Under the pieces are notes generated by a model that ran no database searches, was not told where the DNA came from, and was given only the letters and a program-made list of their open reading frames with translations. A stretch of DNA of 64,000 nucleotides from Chrysogorgia sp. JL179-B06 (Eukaryota > Cnidaria > Anthozoa > Scleralcyonacea > Chrysogorgiidae), in the NCBI GenBank assembly GCA_035772405.1, contig JAYKKM010000263.1:6747001-6811000 (forward strand), given 5' to 3'. Below, one piece after another: positions 1 through 11,749 of the stretch. A program made the position numbers and the translations under genes. Within the stretch, counting starts at the first letter, position 1; each line of letters opens with the position of its first letter.

Positions 1-15
1 TGTTATCCATGTTAA

Positions 16-959
16 AGAATGAGTATCAACCGTTATGCATTGCGCGCTTGGAGGCCATTTTAGGGCAACCAGAAAATGGCGACTTTCTTTAACAAAGTGG
101 GAATGCGAAGTCATCCGTAAATATTCAAGTCATCGTCTATATGGATTATTAAACTTTTAGTTTTTTCTGCAAATTGAATAATTGAATATGTAATTATTGC
201 CATATTAGCAACATCGTTGGACTGTACGCCGTTGAAATTTCCCCTGAACATGTGTGCATTACCTGGCGCGTCGCCTCCAAAGAATGAAGGAATTAAACAA
301 ATTAAGCTAAGAGATCACGTATAGGACATGTGGATTACCAAAAGAGATCGACTTGGGTTTTCCACCAATGACCCACAGTGAATTTGTTGAATATTTATTA
401 AATAATCACGAAGAACGACATCATCAAAGCCAAAATCAAGTTATGCGGCAGTTATAAGGATGGAAAGGTTATATAATCCAGGTGCACTCAATGGGTGCTT
501 GAAATGACAAGTGATAACGTGTCTATCATTTATATCCGCAAATTAGCAAATACAACTATAAAATAGACATACGGTAGAATGTAAACCATTGAATGTTTAC
601 TTGAAATAAACGTATTTACCGTAATCTGTTGCCTTGCTTCGCCAACAGCGATTTGATGCCGTTCAAAAGCATTTCTTCCAGCAATTGCATCTCCGCTGAT
701 TGCCTGTTCTTCTTGGGTCCTGTTTTTACACGCTGCTTTTTTAGATCCGCATGAACATCCGTAAACGTTTAGATTATCTTCTGGGCCATAGCGCAACACA
801 GTTAAATCTGGGTCCGAATCAGACAGTGAAAAATCTAAATACTATAATTATGTTTGAAGTTTGGTGAAATGAAACCAAGGTGAAACAATTTCATGCGTAG
901 AATTCCCGTATGTAAACATAAACACAAACGTGCAATGCATAACGCTTGATACTCATTCT
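16..959. mobile_element. TTAA-flanked TIR element, non-autonomous
   Basis: The first bases of the element (AGAATGAGTATCAA, then CGTTATGCATTGC) are repeated inverted at its far end, giving terminal inverted repeats of about 31 bp with two mismatches (16-46 and 929-959). TTAA lies immediately outside both ends (12-15 and 960-963), the target duplication typical of the piggyBac and Kolobok superfamilies. No transposase is visible in about 940 bp. A minus-strand open frame at 530-799 contains a short Cys/Lys/Arg-rich stretch but is not recognised. Superfamily assignment is inference. Confidence 0.7.
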
Positions 960-1320
960 TTAAGGAGTTAATGGAACTTTGACTTGTTGACATTTATTGA
1001 AAAGATTATTTGAACATAGTTAAGTGGGAGTGTTGGAAGATATAATTACTCATGTTAGATAATGTATTATAATTATGTGCGAACTTGGTTTCTTATTGGA
1101 CAGTATATTATCGCGTGACACTCTGCTGGAGGTCTTCTCTTTCGTACTCGCTCGTTGTACAAACATGTAGACAATTGTATCTTACATTTATACGTTCGGA
1201 TTAAAGCTTATTCAACATAAGCGTACCAATTTTTACATTTAGGAAGGCGACGATTTCAACGGAGCGATCCACAATACAACATTCCCAAAATGAGTTGGAG
1301 TTGGGGATGACATTTCCACG

Positions 1321-1551
1321 TTGCATCGTCTTGTAATATGTGCAGAGGGTAATGAATTGGTGGATGTCACGGTCAACCCAATAAAAACCGCATTGTTGTC
1401 TCTGCATGCCATCTACTACATGTTTTCCATCCAATACCCACAACAGCACAAAGATATGTTTATGTTCATTGACTCCATGCTACTAGGATTGCAGCACGCC
1501 TCGTCAAACAAGATTGCCGTCAATAAATCTCTAAAGGTCTATATTAAATAG
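1321..1551 (+). pseudogene. Possible fragment of an unrecognised coding sequence
   Basis: An open frame of about 76 codons with balanced protein-like composition (motifs VDVTVNPIK and MLLGLQHASSNKIAVNK). It has no ATG at its head and a stop a short way upstream. I cannot assign a family. It could be the last exon or a relic of a transposon-associated protein. The 964-1320 stretch before it shows nothing I recognise. Confidence 0.25.
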
Positions 1552-1760
1552 CCCGGGGGCGGATAATTTTTACCCCGGGTAGTGGAGTAATTTTTACCCC
1601 ACCTTGAATTTCTAGCTATTTTGCCCCTGGGTAACTATTACTCTAATATTTTACCCCTGTTTGTGGGGTAATTTTTAATTTACCCCGAAAAAACGGGGCA
1701 TTCTGTGGAAAAATTAACCCAACTGTTTGGGGTAATTTTTACTCCGTAAAATTTACAGTG
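1545..1760. repeat. Cluster of GGGGTAATTTTTACCCC-type short palindromes
   Basis: At least five variants of a GGGGTAA/TTACCCC palindrome occur within about 200 bp (near 1554-1582, 1589-1603, 1663-1686 and 1729-1746), separated by AT-rich spacers, with a further GGGG/CCCC hairpin around 1684-1700. The units differ slightly but keep the self-complementary ends. No coding potential. Confidence 0.6.
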
Positions 1761-2745
1761 CGATTATTAGACGCAAACTTGCAGGGTTTTTACCAGTTTT
1801 CCTGATTAGATTACATAAAGAAAACATTATTTTCCCACTAGTATTCGTACAAAACCTTAGTTTTCCACAATGATTCAAGCATAAAGTGGCATTGTTGCTG
1901 TGATGACCTTTCGCAACTGTGATCATGAACCATATGATCACGCGATGCTATATAACGACAACGTAACAACAAGTAAAAATCGTGAGATACTTTGAAATTC
2001 GTGTGGAAACTCACTTTGGCGATTACCTAAATTCGCAGAAATCACTTGCCGTCAAAAATAGTTGCGCCATTAAGTTCTACAATGTGAGCGATGAATATAT
2101 GGTAAATAACAATTTTAATCTACCGATCCAGATATTCCACCAAATGTTCCCAAATAAGTGTGAGTTTTGAACTCCGAAATAATAGATATGGCCGCAGCAG
2201 TGAATTGTTTCTCCATGCAAGGGAACACGTCGTAGGGTGAATCGGCATCTCTCAGAAGAGGAAAAATTATATATTCTTCCTTTGCTCATGTTCACTTGAG
2301 TAATGTAATGGGCAAGCTTAGGAAGTCCCCCTGCAATATCCTTTCGCAACTACTCGTGCATACCAAACAAAGAAACATTGGCTTAATTGTTTCCGGTATG
2401 TGTTCCCAGTTGGATTTTTCTTGCTTCTAGATCGTTGTAGAATGGCTAATTTTTCCTCTATATTTTTAATATAGTGGCATTTTTGTAGGCTGCGGCAATG
2501 ACCTCTCGCGACTATCATAATTAATTTGATCAGGCGATGCACTCTTTCGCCAACAACGTGCAGCTTTACGACTCGAAAACAATTTTGAAACGTTGTCGTT
2601 TATTGTTGTACCTTGCATTGAAATAACGTCATGTCGAAAGTTATTGCAAGGTCATGGGGATGTAAAGTCATATAATATTAATCTTAACGTTCTGACAACT
2701 TGTGATACTAGAGAGGACAAAATTACGTTGTCACAATTTTCTATG
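1753..2745 (+). repeat. Direct duplicate of the 7.4-8.2 kb block
   Basis: Long stretches match 7440-8230 in the same orientation. Shared landmarks are the AAGCATAAA-TGGCATTGTT segment, GCGATGAATATATGGTAAAT, the GTTTCCGGTA-GTGTTCCCAGTT segment and TCATGTCGAAAGTTATTGCA. The copies have diverged by substitutions and small indels. Short frames inside are not conserved between copies, so I call it non-coding. Confidence 0.7.
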
Positions 2746-3918
2746 CCAACGTTTCCACAAAATTCTCGAAAGTAGATAACTGCTAAAATTGAACCGGCAA
2801 TATATTTTGCGATTCTCTAAAGTTGCTAAAATTATATTGTTATTTACGTTAAGAACCAAGATGCGAGGGATCAACATCCGCTATATGTAACAATTATAAC
2901 CCGAGTCGTATCTTACATTATCTGTTTAAAGAAAAAATATTTATGCACGTAAGAGAAGACGGATGAGGAATCAGCATCTCTCTAAAACGAGGGAAAATTA
3001 TCTATCAAACCTTTCCTCATTGTGACTAGAAAGAACCTACGGTAGGTTGACTGGCCTCGAAACGTTATCCGTATCAGCAGTACACCAACCTTAATACAAT
3101 ATATTTTATTGAACGCAACTTGATACTACATCTGTGGAAAACGACACGTTTCTATATATACAATGAATCATAAAATATTTTAAAATATCGCTGTTGTCTC
3201 TTTTTGTAAAACTTCAATATTACTGGGTAAATTCAGTACTTTGTCAGCACAAATCGACGGCGAAATAGAGGGAGAGAGACAGAGAGAGATGTCGTTCGCC
3301 TTGTGATCTCCAGTATTCGGATTTATAACGCCGGGCGGCGTTAGAACCCTCTCGCCCGGGTTTTTTATGTTAAATTATAGCAACATCTGTATATATCATG
3401 TGTATAGATAGGATGATAAACTAAATTAAAGCACTTAGACTAAAAGTGCAGTGTGAGTGGACTTGAATGAGTTTGGTTCAAATTATGAAAACAATTTATC
3501 ACTGTTTTGGGATCTACATGTAAGTTAACCCCAAGTTAAGATCCCACAGTAGGCTTTATGAAAAAATATGATATCTTTCATATTTCTTTGGTTTTTAATG
3601 AAAAAAAACAGGGCATTGACTCCTATAGGTTGATAGCAGGTCAAACACTTGTTTTATTAATTTGAAAGCAAGAAAGGCAAGAAACACCAAATATATTGTT
3701 GTTATATTTTTGCACCAAATATATTTTTTTCACAGGTCCTGCCTTTTTGTAATTTTTGCACGGTCTGTTACAGCAAGGGCTGTTGCCTCAACAATGTTTG
3801 GACAACATTGTTATCATGCGTGAGCAGCATTGTTAGACCAACAATAATGTTCAGCATTGTTTGAATTACTATATCGTTCAAGCAAGGATGAAGCAACAAG
3901 GTTGCTCATGGTTGTTGG
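2746..3918. other. No gene recognised
   Basis: AT-rich sequence with a GAGA-rich patch near 3270-3292 and a GC-rich short inverted repeat near 3331-3362 (CGCCGGGCGGCG / CGCCCGGG). No open frame or repeat family recognised. Confidence 0.5.
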
Positions 3919-4009
3919 ATACAGGCAAAATTTCCTTTCGATAGGACAATCATTTTCCCATTACATGACTTGGTATAGTATCCTGTATGTGGAAATAAGG
4001 CGCGTAGAA

Positions 4010-4610
4010 GTCTGGCATTGTATAGTCTACGAATGTAGAAATCTGATCTGGCATTGTAAAATCTGACAGTATATGGAAGTCTGGCAGTGTGGAAGTCTGC
4101 AATTTGGACTAGTCTTGGAGGGTGAAAGTTTGGCCATGCATACTTCTACACTGCCACATCTCCACACTGCCAGACTTCCATACACTTCCAGAATTTCACA
4201 CTGCTTACTTTCACACTCGCAGTGTTACACTCTGCCTGACTTTCCACAATGTTAGACTTCCACACTGCAAAACTTCTACAATATCCGACTTCTACATCTT
4301 CCACAATTTCACCACTGCCATGAGATGCCACACTTTCACACTGCAGTGTTCAATTCTGGCAGTGTGGAAATTTGCTCAAGATTGTGCAAATCTGGCAGTG
4401 TGGAAAGTCACCCATTGTGGAAGTCTTCCATTGTGGAAGTTAGGCAGTGTAAAAGTCTGCGATGGTTAGCGTCTGGCTGTGGGAAAGTCTGTCACTGTGA
4501 AATGATCTGTCCGGATAAATGTCTGGTAGTGCAAGTCTGGCATTTTGGAAGTCTAGAAGTGTGTATACGTCTGACAGTGTAGATACTTAGCAGTGTCGAA
4601 ATCTCTAAGT
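4010..4610. repeat. Foldback array of a degenerate CTGGCAGTGTGGAAGT unit
   Basis: About 30 degenerate copies of a 16-18 bp unit related to AAGTCTGGCAGTGTGG. Units run forward to about 4130, switch to the reverse complement (CCACACTGCCAGACTTCC) at 4140-4370, then run forward again to about 4600. The block can therefore fold on itself. The right arm carries the counterpart at about 41890-42480. Frames in it are by-products of the repeat. Confidence 0.7.
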
Positions 4611-4724
4611 CGGTAAGTGTGATCTTATGGTTATTGTCAAAACGTATGAAAGTTTGACTGCGCATGGCGCGCTCAGAAATACCGTGTACCGCAAGTGAAC
4701 GAGCGAATGATCATTAAAACTTTT

Positions 4725-5127
4725 AAGGTTGGGACATACGAGGCGACAAATCGCGGGGGCGTGTCGCGAGGACAATTCCCCTGTTGAGGACGCACGAAGC
4801 GACAAATCGCGGGTGCATGCCGCGGGGACATTTCCCCTGTTGAGGACACACGAGGGGACATGTCAGAAAAGGAAAATAAAATAACGTTATGTGATTGGTT
4901 TAGTTTAATTTTGTCCCGGGGACTAGGTGCACGAGCTGTTCATACGATGGGACAAGTCATGGGGACATACTGATACTTTTGTCACCGCGACATGTCGCAC
5001 GAATTCAAATCATACAAAATGTTGTCCCCGCGATAAAGTTTTGCCTAGTACACACGACGGGATTTGTCCCTGCAACATGTCCCCGCGACATGTCCCCGGG
5101 ATTTGTCGCCTCGTGTGTCCTAACCTT
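4725..5127. mobile_element. MITE with AAGGTTnGGACAyACGAGGCG termini
   Basis: The two ends carry inverted repeats of about 28 bp (AAGGTTGGGACATACGAGG at 4725; AACCTT at 5122-5127 closes the reverse complement). The interior is rich in GTCCCCGCGACATGTCC-like modules repeated several times, including internal tandem copies around 4740-4860. The same element lies in the right arm at 41360-41632. It is followed here by a run of about 20 G at 5155-5174. Confidence 0.6.
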
Positions 5128-5374
5128 TATACATGCAAGAGAACACGAAGGGGCGGGGGGGGGGGGGGGGGGGCATGAATCTATATAACTATCATAGGAA
5201 TGCGTATGTAAAGTTTCGACATTAATTTTGGACAGCATTGAAAGGAACAACAATCATTAAAGTTCATGTATTAAACAAAAATAAGAAATCTAGTAAAAGT
5301 GAAATAAAATGTTAACCAAAGGAAACACCGACATTTCGACATTTTACTGTCCAGCTTCTTCAATCATCCTTTCA

Positions 5375-6446
5375 TTACAAGCCCAAGCATATCTTCCGTT
5401 GATAGTTACTGCATCAAAGAGAAAAGACACAAACATATATTAGCTAAAAACAAAATATAATGAAGAAATCATTGGTAATTATATGTATATAGGCTAATGC
5501 AAGCATGATCATGGTTGATATTGTCATATTTGTTCAGCTTCTAATATGCAGTTATTTAAACGAGAAAAATGAACGTAACAAAAAAACCATGAGCACGCCC
5601 TTCCCATTTTGGCTGTTTTGAGAACGCTTTTCTAAACGGTTTTATTTAGTGGATCTGTTAGCCCTATACTCTGCGTTGAATAGCCAGATCAGTAGGATAA
5701 GCGTGCTACTTCGTGACCAAATATTATCCTTTAATAAACACTGAGCAAAATGTGATAAATTGTGCGTCCGCGAATATTCTAAATGGCTCAAGAGCAAAAA
5801 CTATTGATATATGATCGCTATATTCGTGGTAAAAATAGTGAAATTCAATCCAAGAAACTTTGTTATATAGATAGTGTCTATAACGCTAGATTTGGTGTCT
5901 GTCAGCAAACGCAGAATAAAATAGGATGCCTTTTTCTACAGACAAAATAAATACTATATGTACGATAACGATTTACAATAGGCGGAATTTTTTAACACCC
6001 CGTTATTGCATTGGCTGAACATTAAAATACAAAAAGCAAAAAAAAAATATTAAATAATTTTCTCGATTTATTTAGTTTATACAAAATTATTTGAAAATAT
6101 TAAACGCAGTCCAACCCTTTTCAAACAAAACATATTCTCCGGAGAAAGGAAGTTTACTCACCAATAGGTGCGATAACAGCATTTAGATGGCTCATTGACA
6201 CAATAATGCCCAACTGGATTACAGCTCATCTTCTCATTAAACAAACCGTCATTCTAACAAATAATTGTGAAAGTTAGAATGCTTTATTATAACATTGATG
6301 TTATGTTTTATATACGTATTTTCATGCATTTAATATAATTAACCTACCTTCAACATATCACGGCTTTTGAAAGGATTGTAATATCTTGCAGTCACCAACG
6401 ACATGCAAACAATGAACATCAAAGTAATTGGGAACACAACCTTCAT
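5375..6446 (-). CDS. Secreted six-cysteine (ICK/knottin-like) peptide precursor, copy L, three coding exons
   Basis: Coding exons on the minus strand are 6446-6348 (33 codons, ATG to GTAGGT donor), 6253-6162 (TTAG acceptor, GTGAGT donor, phase 2) and 5408-5375 (GCAG acceptor to TAA), giving 74 residues. Exon 1 encodes a hydrophobic signal peptide (about 20 residues ending VTA) and the start of a short pro-region. Exons 2 and 3 carry six cysteines spaced C-x6-C-x6-CC-x4-C-x6-C, the inhibitor cystine knot pattern. Such secreted knottins act as defence peptides, protease inhibitors or venom components; which applies here is unknown. Splice sites and all cysteines agree with the right-arm copy (39330-41105). 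Relative to it, exon 2 has two extra codons. No frame damage is seen, so the gene looks intact. Confidence 0.75.
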
Positions 6447-6740
6447 TCTCTATTAACGGGGATAAAAAGACAACATTATTTATACCTATGCTTTTGGTAA
6501 ATTTTGTGTGAAAACAATTTATCGCATAATTGTTTTTAATAAATTTGATATATCTAAATATGCACATGCATAGGTTTAATTATTAGAATATTTTGGTGAG
6601 GATTTTACACGTTTGTTGAAATGTTTACACATATTTGTAATAACTGTCCTGGTTATAACGAATAAATGCGTTATGCCCGTCAATACAAGATACGGACGTT
6701 GTGAATATGTAACAAGAACTGCATAACTGCAAACACATAC

Positions 6741-7330
6741 CAAATTATATTGCTGCTTGTCTAGTCTTCTTGATATTTCTGCTCTTTCTTTTCTTATGCT
6801 AACCAAAAAGCAAAAAATATTCGATCTTCAAAAATTAATAAACTGTATACACATAAATATTTTCTAATCAATTTCATGCCATTTATACAATGTTGTCACT
6901 ATATTTGAAAATATTTACAACAAGGCCTACTAATGGTTATTCCATGCAATATATTGCAATAATTTAATTTCTACAAATGCACACTTCAAGAAACAATAAC
7001 GAATCTGAAGAAAATCCCTTGATATTTTTATTATACAATATATAAAAATCAACAACTGTTTTTCTGCCCGAAAACATAATGGATCGCAACCATTTCTATA
7101 CAAGGTTATTATTTTGAGACTACTAATCACAATAATGTCTACCCTCCTCGAAGTCTTTCTTCTCCTACATCTTCTCTTTCTTCCTTCTTCACCTATAGTA
7201 GATCGTGAATGCAAGTATACGGGAGATGCAGACATATATTATTAAACTTACAAGCAATTTGATTCAGCAGTGTCGCTCCTGTGTCTTCTCCACGAATGAA
7301 AATCAAAAATTTAGCCCCTCTTTTTATATG
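6741..7330 (-). promoter_or_regulatory. TATA box and non-coding 5' exons of knottin-like gene L
   Basis: A TATAAAA box lies at 7328-7322 (minus strand). A first exon (start near 7295) ends at 7252 before a GTAAGT donor (7251-7246). A second exon at 6798-6741 (58 nt) sits between a TTAG acceptor and a GTATGT donor. Next comes the coding exon, whose acceptor lies just upstream of the ATG at 6446. Every one of these sites is conserved in the right arm at 38447, 38523, 38975-39032 and 39327. Exons are inferred from splice signals and conservation, not from transcripts. Confidence 0.55.
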
Positions 7331-7379
7331 TGCGCCCCATAGTGACTTGGCAACGCCCGTCGAATTAATTGTTCTGCAC

Positions 7380-8240
7380 TGAACAAAGATATATCTATAG
7401 TTAATTAAATGTTAAGCATTGTAGAATAGCTAATTTTCCCTCTATTTTTCAAGCATAAATTGGCATTGTTACTGTGATGACCTTTCGCAATTGTCATGAA
7501 CCATTTGATCACGCAATGCAATATTGCGAGAACAACAAGTAAAAATCGTGAGATAATTTGAAATTCGAGTGGAAATTCATTTTGGTATTACCTAAATTCG
7601 CAAAAATCATTTGCCACCAAAAATAGTTGCGGCAATAAGTTCTACAAAGCGAGCGATGAATATATGGTAAATAACAATATTAATCTACTGATTCAGTTAT
7701 ACCTTACACAAAATGTACCTAAAGAAGTGAGTTTTGAAATCAGAAGAAATATATGTAAAATGTTTCTCCATTCAAGGCAACACGTATGGTGAATCGACTT
7801 CACTCAGAAAAGAGGAAAAATTATATATTCTTCCTTTGCTCCTGTTTGTTTGCTTGAGTAATGTAATGGCAAGCTCAGGAAGCCCCCCCCCCCCCCCATT
7901 ATCCTTCCAACTACTCGTGCGTACAAAACAAACAAACATTGGCTTAATTGTTTCCGGTACGTGTTCCCAGTTGGATTTTTCTTGCTTCTAGATCGTTGTA
8001 GAATGGCTAATTTTTCCTCTATATAGTTTAAAAATATCGTGGCATTTTTGTAGCCTGCGGCAATAACCTCTCGCGACTATCATAATCAATTTGATCAGGC
8101 GATGCACTCTTTCGCCAATTAACAACGTGCAGCTTTACGACTCGAAAACAATTTTGAAACGTTTATTGTTGTACCATTGAAATAACGTCATGTCGAAAGT
8201 TATTGCAAGGTCATGGGGATGTAAGATTGATAAAATCCCA
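7380..8240 (+). repeat. Second copy of the 1.75-2.75 kb direct repeat
   Basis: Matches 1753-2745 in the same orientation and is the part of the left arm facing the right-arm breakpoints at 34867-35007 and 38230-38355. It contains a C-run at 7887-7899. No gene is supported; the open frame at 7734-7991 is interrupted in the other copy. The 8240-9055 stretch beyond it is arm sequence in which I see nothing else. Confidence 0.65.
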
Positions 8241-9144
8241 AGGTTGGCAACACTGCCCCCCATTATCCTTTCGCAACTACTCGTGCGTACCAAACAATGA
8301 AACATTGGCTTAATTGTTTCCGGTATACGTGTTCCCAGTTGCGTTTCTCTTGCTTCTAGGGTTTAGTCGTCTGCGGCGCAGGCCTAAGGATATAGTGGTG
8401 TTCTTGTCAGCAATGACCTTCGCGACCGTAATAATCAACTTGCTACGGTTAGTACATTGATCCCGTTCTATTAAAAGAGGCTTAACAATTTTTCATGAGA
8501 AATTAATTCGTTCACTCGAGTGCATATTAAAATTACGTAGACTTTTCGTCAAGGATCTATTCGATTTGGTCATGTTTTCATCTATCGAAATAGTTAAGTT
8601 GTGTATTACAGCCATTTATAATTAATTGCAATTTATTAAGTGCTTGCTTGCAACGTATGTAGAATCTACACAGTGAGGGGTGCGAAGTACGCGATTGTAT
8701 TTCTTAAATTATCTCTCTGAGTTTGACTAACAAAGCCGAAGCAAAGTGCCATCGCTCGAAACGTTACACAATCAGTAATTATAAGTCGTTATCAATATAT
8801 TTTGAGCAGTATACCAAACTCTTGTAGGAATTTTATTTGGATTTATATACAGCCTATTTATATGAAACCGTTTCGGCCATTTGATATTAAAGATAATGCT
8901 AATGTTGCATTTCCTGAGCTTGTTTACTGGGCGATGGAATACACACTACAATCTCCCAGTTTGGGATAATTTGGCTATGAGAAAAGACACATAGCCGTTT
9001 TATTGAAACTTATAATTAATCTATTTATGTTCTGACTTTGGCTACAGTTAATGATATAGTCCAGTAAAGGTGGGGCAACACACGCCGCCACAGCATCACG
9101 ACGGTTTGCCGCCCCACCCCAGGCAAATGCAATACCGAAGTAAC

Positions 9145-9478
9145 TAGTTATCTTCGATAGCCGCCCCTGCTGACTATCTTGTGAGTCTGAAAAGGTTTTG
9201 TGGCCAATATATTACTTTTTTAGAACAATTAATATTATCGGAACGTAAACGGACGCCCTTGCTATCCGTTTTGTTTCGAGAATGGTTGGTACTTGACGAT
9301 CGCCCTTGCTGATCGCCAGTGAAAGTTTAATTAGAATATATATAAACCCAGCGTCTACACTATAAGAACTTAAACGGACGCCCTTGCTATCCGCTTTTTT
9401 GAAGTTTAACGAGTCTCCTCACATGCTGGATAAGGTGAGGATAAGATAAGATTTCCGCCCCTGCTAGATGATCTTACC
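9145..9478 (-). repeat. Array of hairpins with AGCARGGGC loops (3' side of YR element, left arm)
   Basis: On the minus strand this stretch carries a series of short stem-loops whose loop is AGCAAGGGCG or AGCAGGGGCG while the stems differ. Examples are the CTATC/GATAG stem at 9156-9178, the CGATC/GATCG stem near 9297-9316, and CGGA/TCCG stems near 9249-9270 and 9374-9392. It lies immediately downstream of the tyrosine recombinase reading frame on the same strand. The right arm has the matching array at 29711-30035. Confidence 0.65.
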
Positions 9479-10605
9479 TATCCCCGTATCCATGGTAACA
9501 ACCCCCCACTGGCACATGTTGATACCCTGGTGAACACGTTAAGCCGAAACAGTAGGAATCGAATGTATTTGAGAAAGGCATTCGACTTCCAACGGCCTAG
9601 AGTACGAATTTGTGCGTCAGACATTCCCCGCGCCAATTCTGAAACTATGACCCTTATAGCGAGAAGGGTCAAGTCCACAACATTTTATAGTTGCCTAAAG
9701 TTGCGAGGTAAACATGTCCCGCGGCACTGACGCTCCGCTTTGTGTCTGGAATATAGCCAAATAGTCCAGCATTAGCTAAACCGGACAAGAAACAGGTTGG
9801 CGATGAATAACATGTAGATTGGTCGTTGATTGTAATTGTGCTTGAAGTCAGTGAAGAATCTCATCCCTATTATTTCACCATATTTGTTTGAAAGTTTGGT
9901 GAGTTGATTAATTTGCAAAGGGGGATTACCTTTCTGCTTCGTAGTGGTGATCTCGCCTATCCTTAGAAAGGCAAAGAATGCCAAAGCACACATCGCCTTA
10001 AATCGGCACTTCGCATATTGAGAACCAATTGTGTGTGAAGACGCGTTAAGCAATCTATTCTACTGAGGATCGGAAGCGTAATGGGAAACCGGCTGCCTAA
10101 GCGAAAGCCTTGTTTACCATAACCTTTCAGCATTTGAATAATTAGAATACCTTCGTGGGATCTGGAAAGCCCGTCAGCTTGTGCGAATAGCCCAGAGCTG
10201 AAACATAGGTATTTACCGTCGACGGAGCGTAGCGCCGTTCAAACATGAATGCTACAAACAGCTGAAATAGGTAGCGAAAATTCGGCATGATTAAATATGG
10301 TAATATGAAACTGAGTAAAACAGTTTCCATGCACGTTGATAAGTGGGAATATAAGAAGGTTGAAGGCTCGACTGAGTCAAAAGGGAAACTATAGCTCCCA
10401 GTTTTCCGGCTGCAGATGTAGGGGAATATCTGTTGGACGTGCCTTCATATGCGCTGGTCCCAGTTGTTTGAAAGTGTGTACCTGAGATGTGGGCATGAGC
10501 AGAAGCTAACGCGCCGTGAACCATGGTTGTTGTTGCCTCGGTTGCCATGCTTGACACGTTTCTCGGCTGAAGAACCGTGCTGGCGTTGCTCTCGCTGACC
10601 ATAGG
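9478..10605 (-). pseudogene. Tyrosine recombinase retroelement relic, copy A
   Basis: Broken minus-strand frames encode in order a Ser/Thr-rich stretch, a SAM-like N-terminal segment (PTYQRAWKLF; APSTVNTYVSALGYSHKLTG), a catalytic-domain segment with the active-site Arg (ALAFFAFLRIGE) and a C-terminal segment (HSFRIGAG; SDAQIRTLGRWKSNAFLKYI). This layout is typical of DIRS/Ngaro or Crypton-type recombinases. The H-x-x-R box is followed by a deletion of about 17 nt relative to the right-arm copy, shifting the frame before the terminal Tyr segment. Several further frameshifts separate the pieces. It is a tandem duplicate of copy B, offset by about 1148 bp. Confidence 0.8.
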
Positions 10606-10637
10606 AGTTGGAGCTGATAGTCGGTGTCAGCCGTCTA

Positions 10638-11740
10638 TCCATGGTAACAACCCCCCACTGGCACATGTTGATACCCTGGTGAACACGTTAAGCCGAAACA
10701 GTTGGAACTCGAATGTATTTGAGAAAGGCATTCGACTTCCAACGGCCTAGAGTACGAATTTGTGCGTCAGACATTCCCCGCGCCAATTCTGAAACTATGA
10801 CCCTTATAGCGAGAAGGGTCAAGTCCACAACATTTTATAGTTGCCTAAAGTTGCGAGGTAAACATGTCCCGCGGCACTGACGCTCCGCTTTGTGTCTGGA
10901 ATATAGCCAAATAGTCCAGCATTAGCTAAACCGGACAAGAAACAGGTTGGCGATGAATAACATGTAGATTGGTCGTTGATTGTAATTGTTCTTGAAGTCA
11001 GTGAAGAATCTCATCCCTATTATTTCACCATCTTTGTTTGAAAGTTTGGTGAGTTGATTAATTTGCAAAGGGGAATTACCTTTCTGCTTCGTAGTGGTGA
11101 TCTCGCCTATCCTTAGAAAGGCAAAGAATGCCAAAGCACACATCGCCTTAAATCGGCACTTCGCATATTGAGAACCAATTGTGTGTGAAGACGCGTTAAG
11201 CAATTTATTCTACTGAGGATCGGAAGCGTAATGGGAAACCGGCTGCCTAAGCGAAAGCCTTGTTTACCATAACCTTTCAGCATTTGAATAATGTAGAATA
11301 CCTTCGTGGGATCTGGAAAGCCCGTCAGCTTGTGCGAATAGCCCAGAGCTGAAACATAGGTATTTACCGTCGACGGAGCGTAGCGCCGCTCAAACATGAA
11401 TGCGTAGCGAAAATTCGGCATGATTAAATATGGTAATATGAAACTGAGTAAACAGTTTCCATGCACGTTGATAAGTGGGAATAGAAGAAGGTTGAAGGCT
11501 CGACTGAGTCAAAAGGGAAACTATAGCTCCCAGTTTTCCGGCTGCAGATGTAGGGGAATATCTGTTGGACGTGCCTTCATATGCGCTGGTGCCAGTTGTT
11601 TGAAAGTGTGTACCTGAGATGTGGGCATGAGCAGAAGCTAACGCGCCGTGAACCATGGTTGTTGTTGCCTCGGTTGCCATGCTTGACACGTTTTTTCGGC
11701 TGAAGAACCGTGCTGGCGTTGCTCTCGCTGACCATAGGTG
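10638..11740 (-). pseudogene. Tyrosine recombinase retroelement relic, copy B
   Basis: Nearly identical to copy A over its whole length, including the deletion after the H-x-x-R box, so the tandem duplication is recent and arose from an already dead copy. Its N-terminal segment is better preserved (KLGAIVSLLTQSS through the AWKLFTQF motif). The junction between copies lies at a 33-bp segment (about 10606-10638) that recurs at 11797-11828. A short block present in A around 10255-10265 (AGCTGAAATAGGT) is missing in B. Confidence 0.8.
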
Positions 11741-11749
11741 TCTCAGTGA

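Larger units (their letters stand above)
3919..11655. repeat. Left arm of a large inverted duplication
   Basis: From GATACAGGCAAAATTTCC at 3919 the sequence is matched, as reverse complement, by the right arm that ends at 42519. Collinear blocks: 3919-5150 with 41340-42519; 5175-5870 with 40620-41300; 5875-7546 with 38230-39905; 7546-7690 with 34867-35007; 8255-9055 with about 34020-34850; 9060-11655 with 28088-30125 (left side duplicated in tandem, right side single). The left arm lacks the four insertions found in the right arm and so supplies their pre-insertion state. The right arm lacks about 550 bp present here at 7690-8255. Confidence 0.85.
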
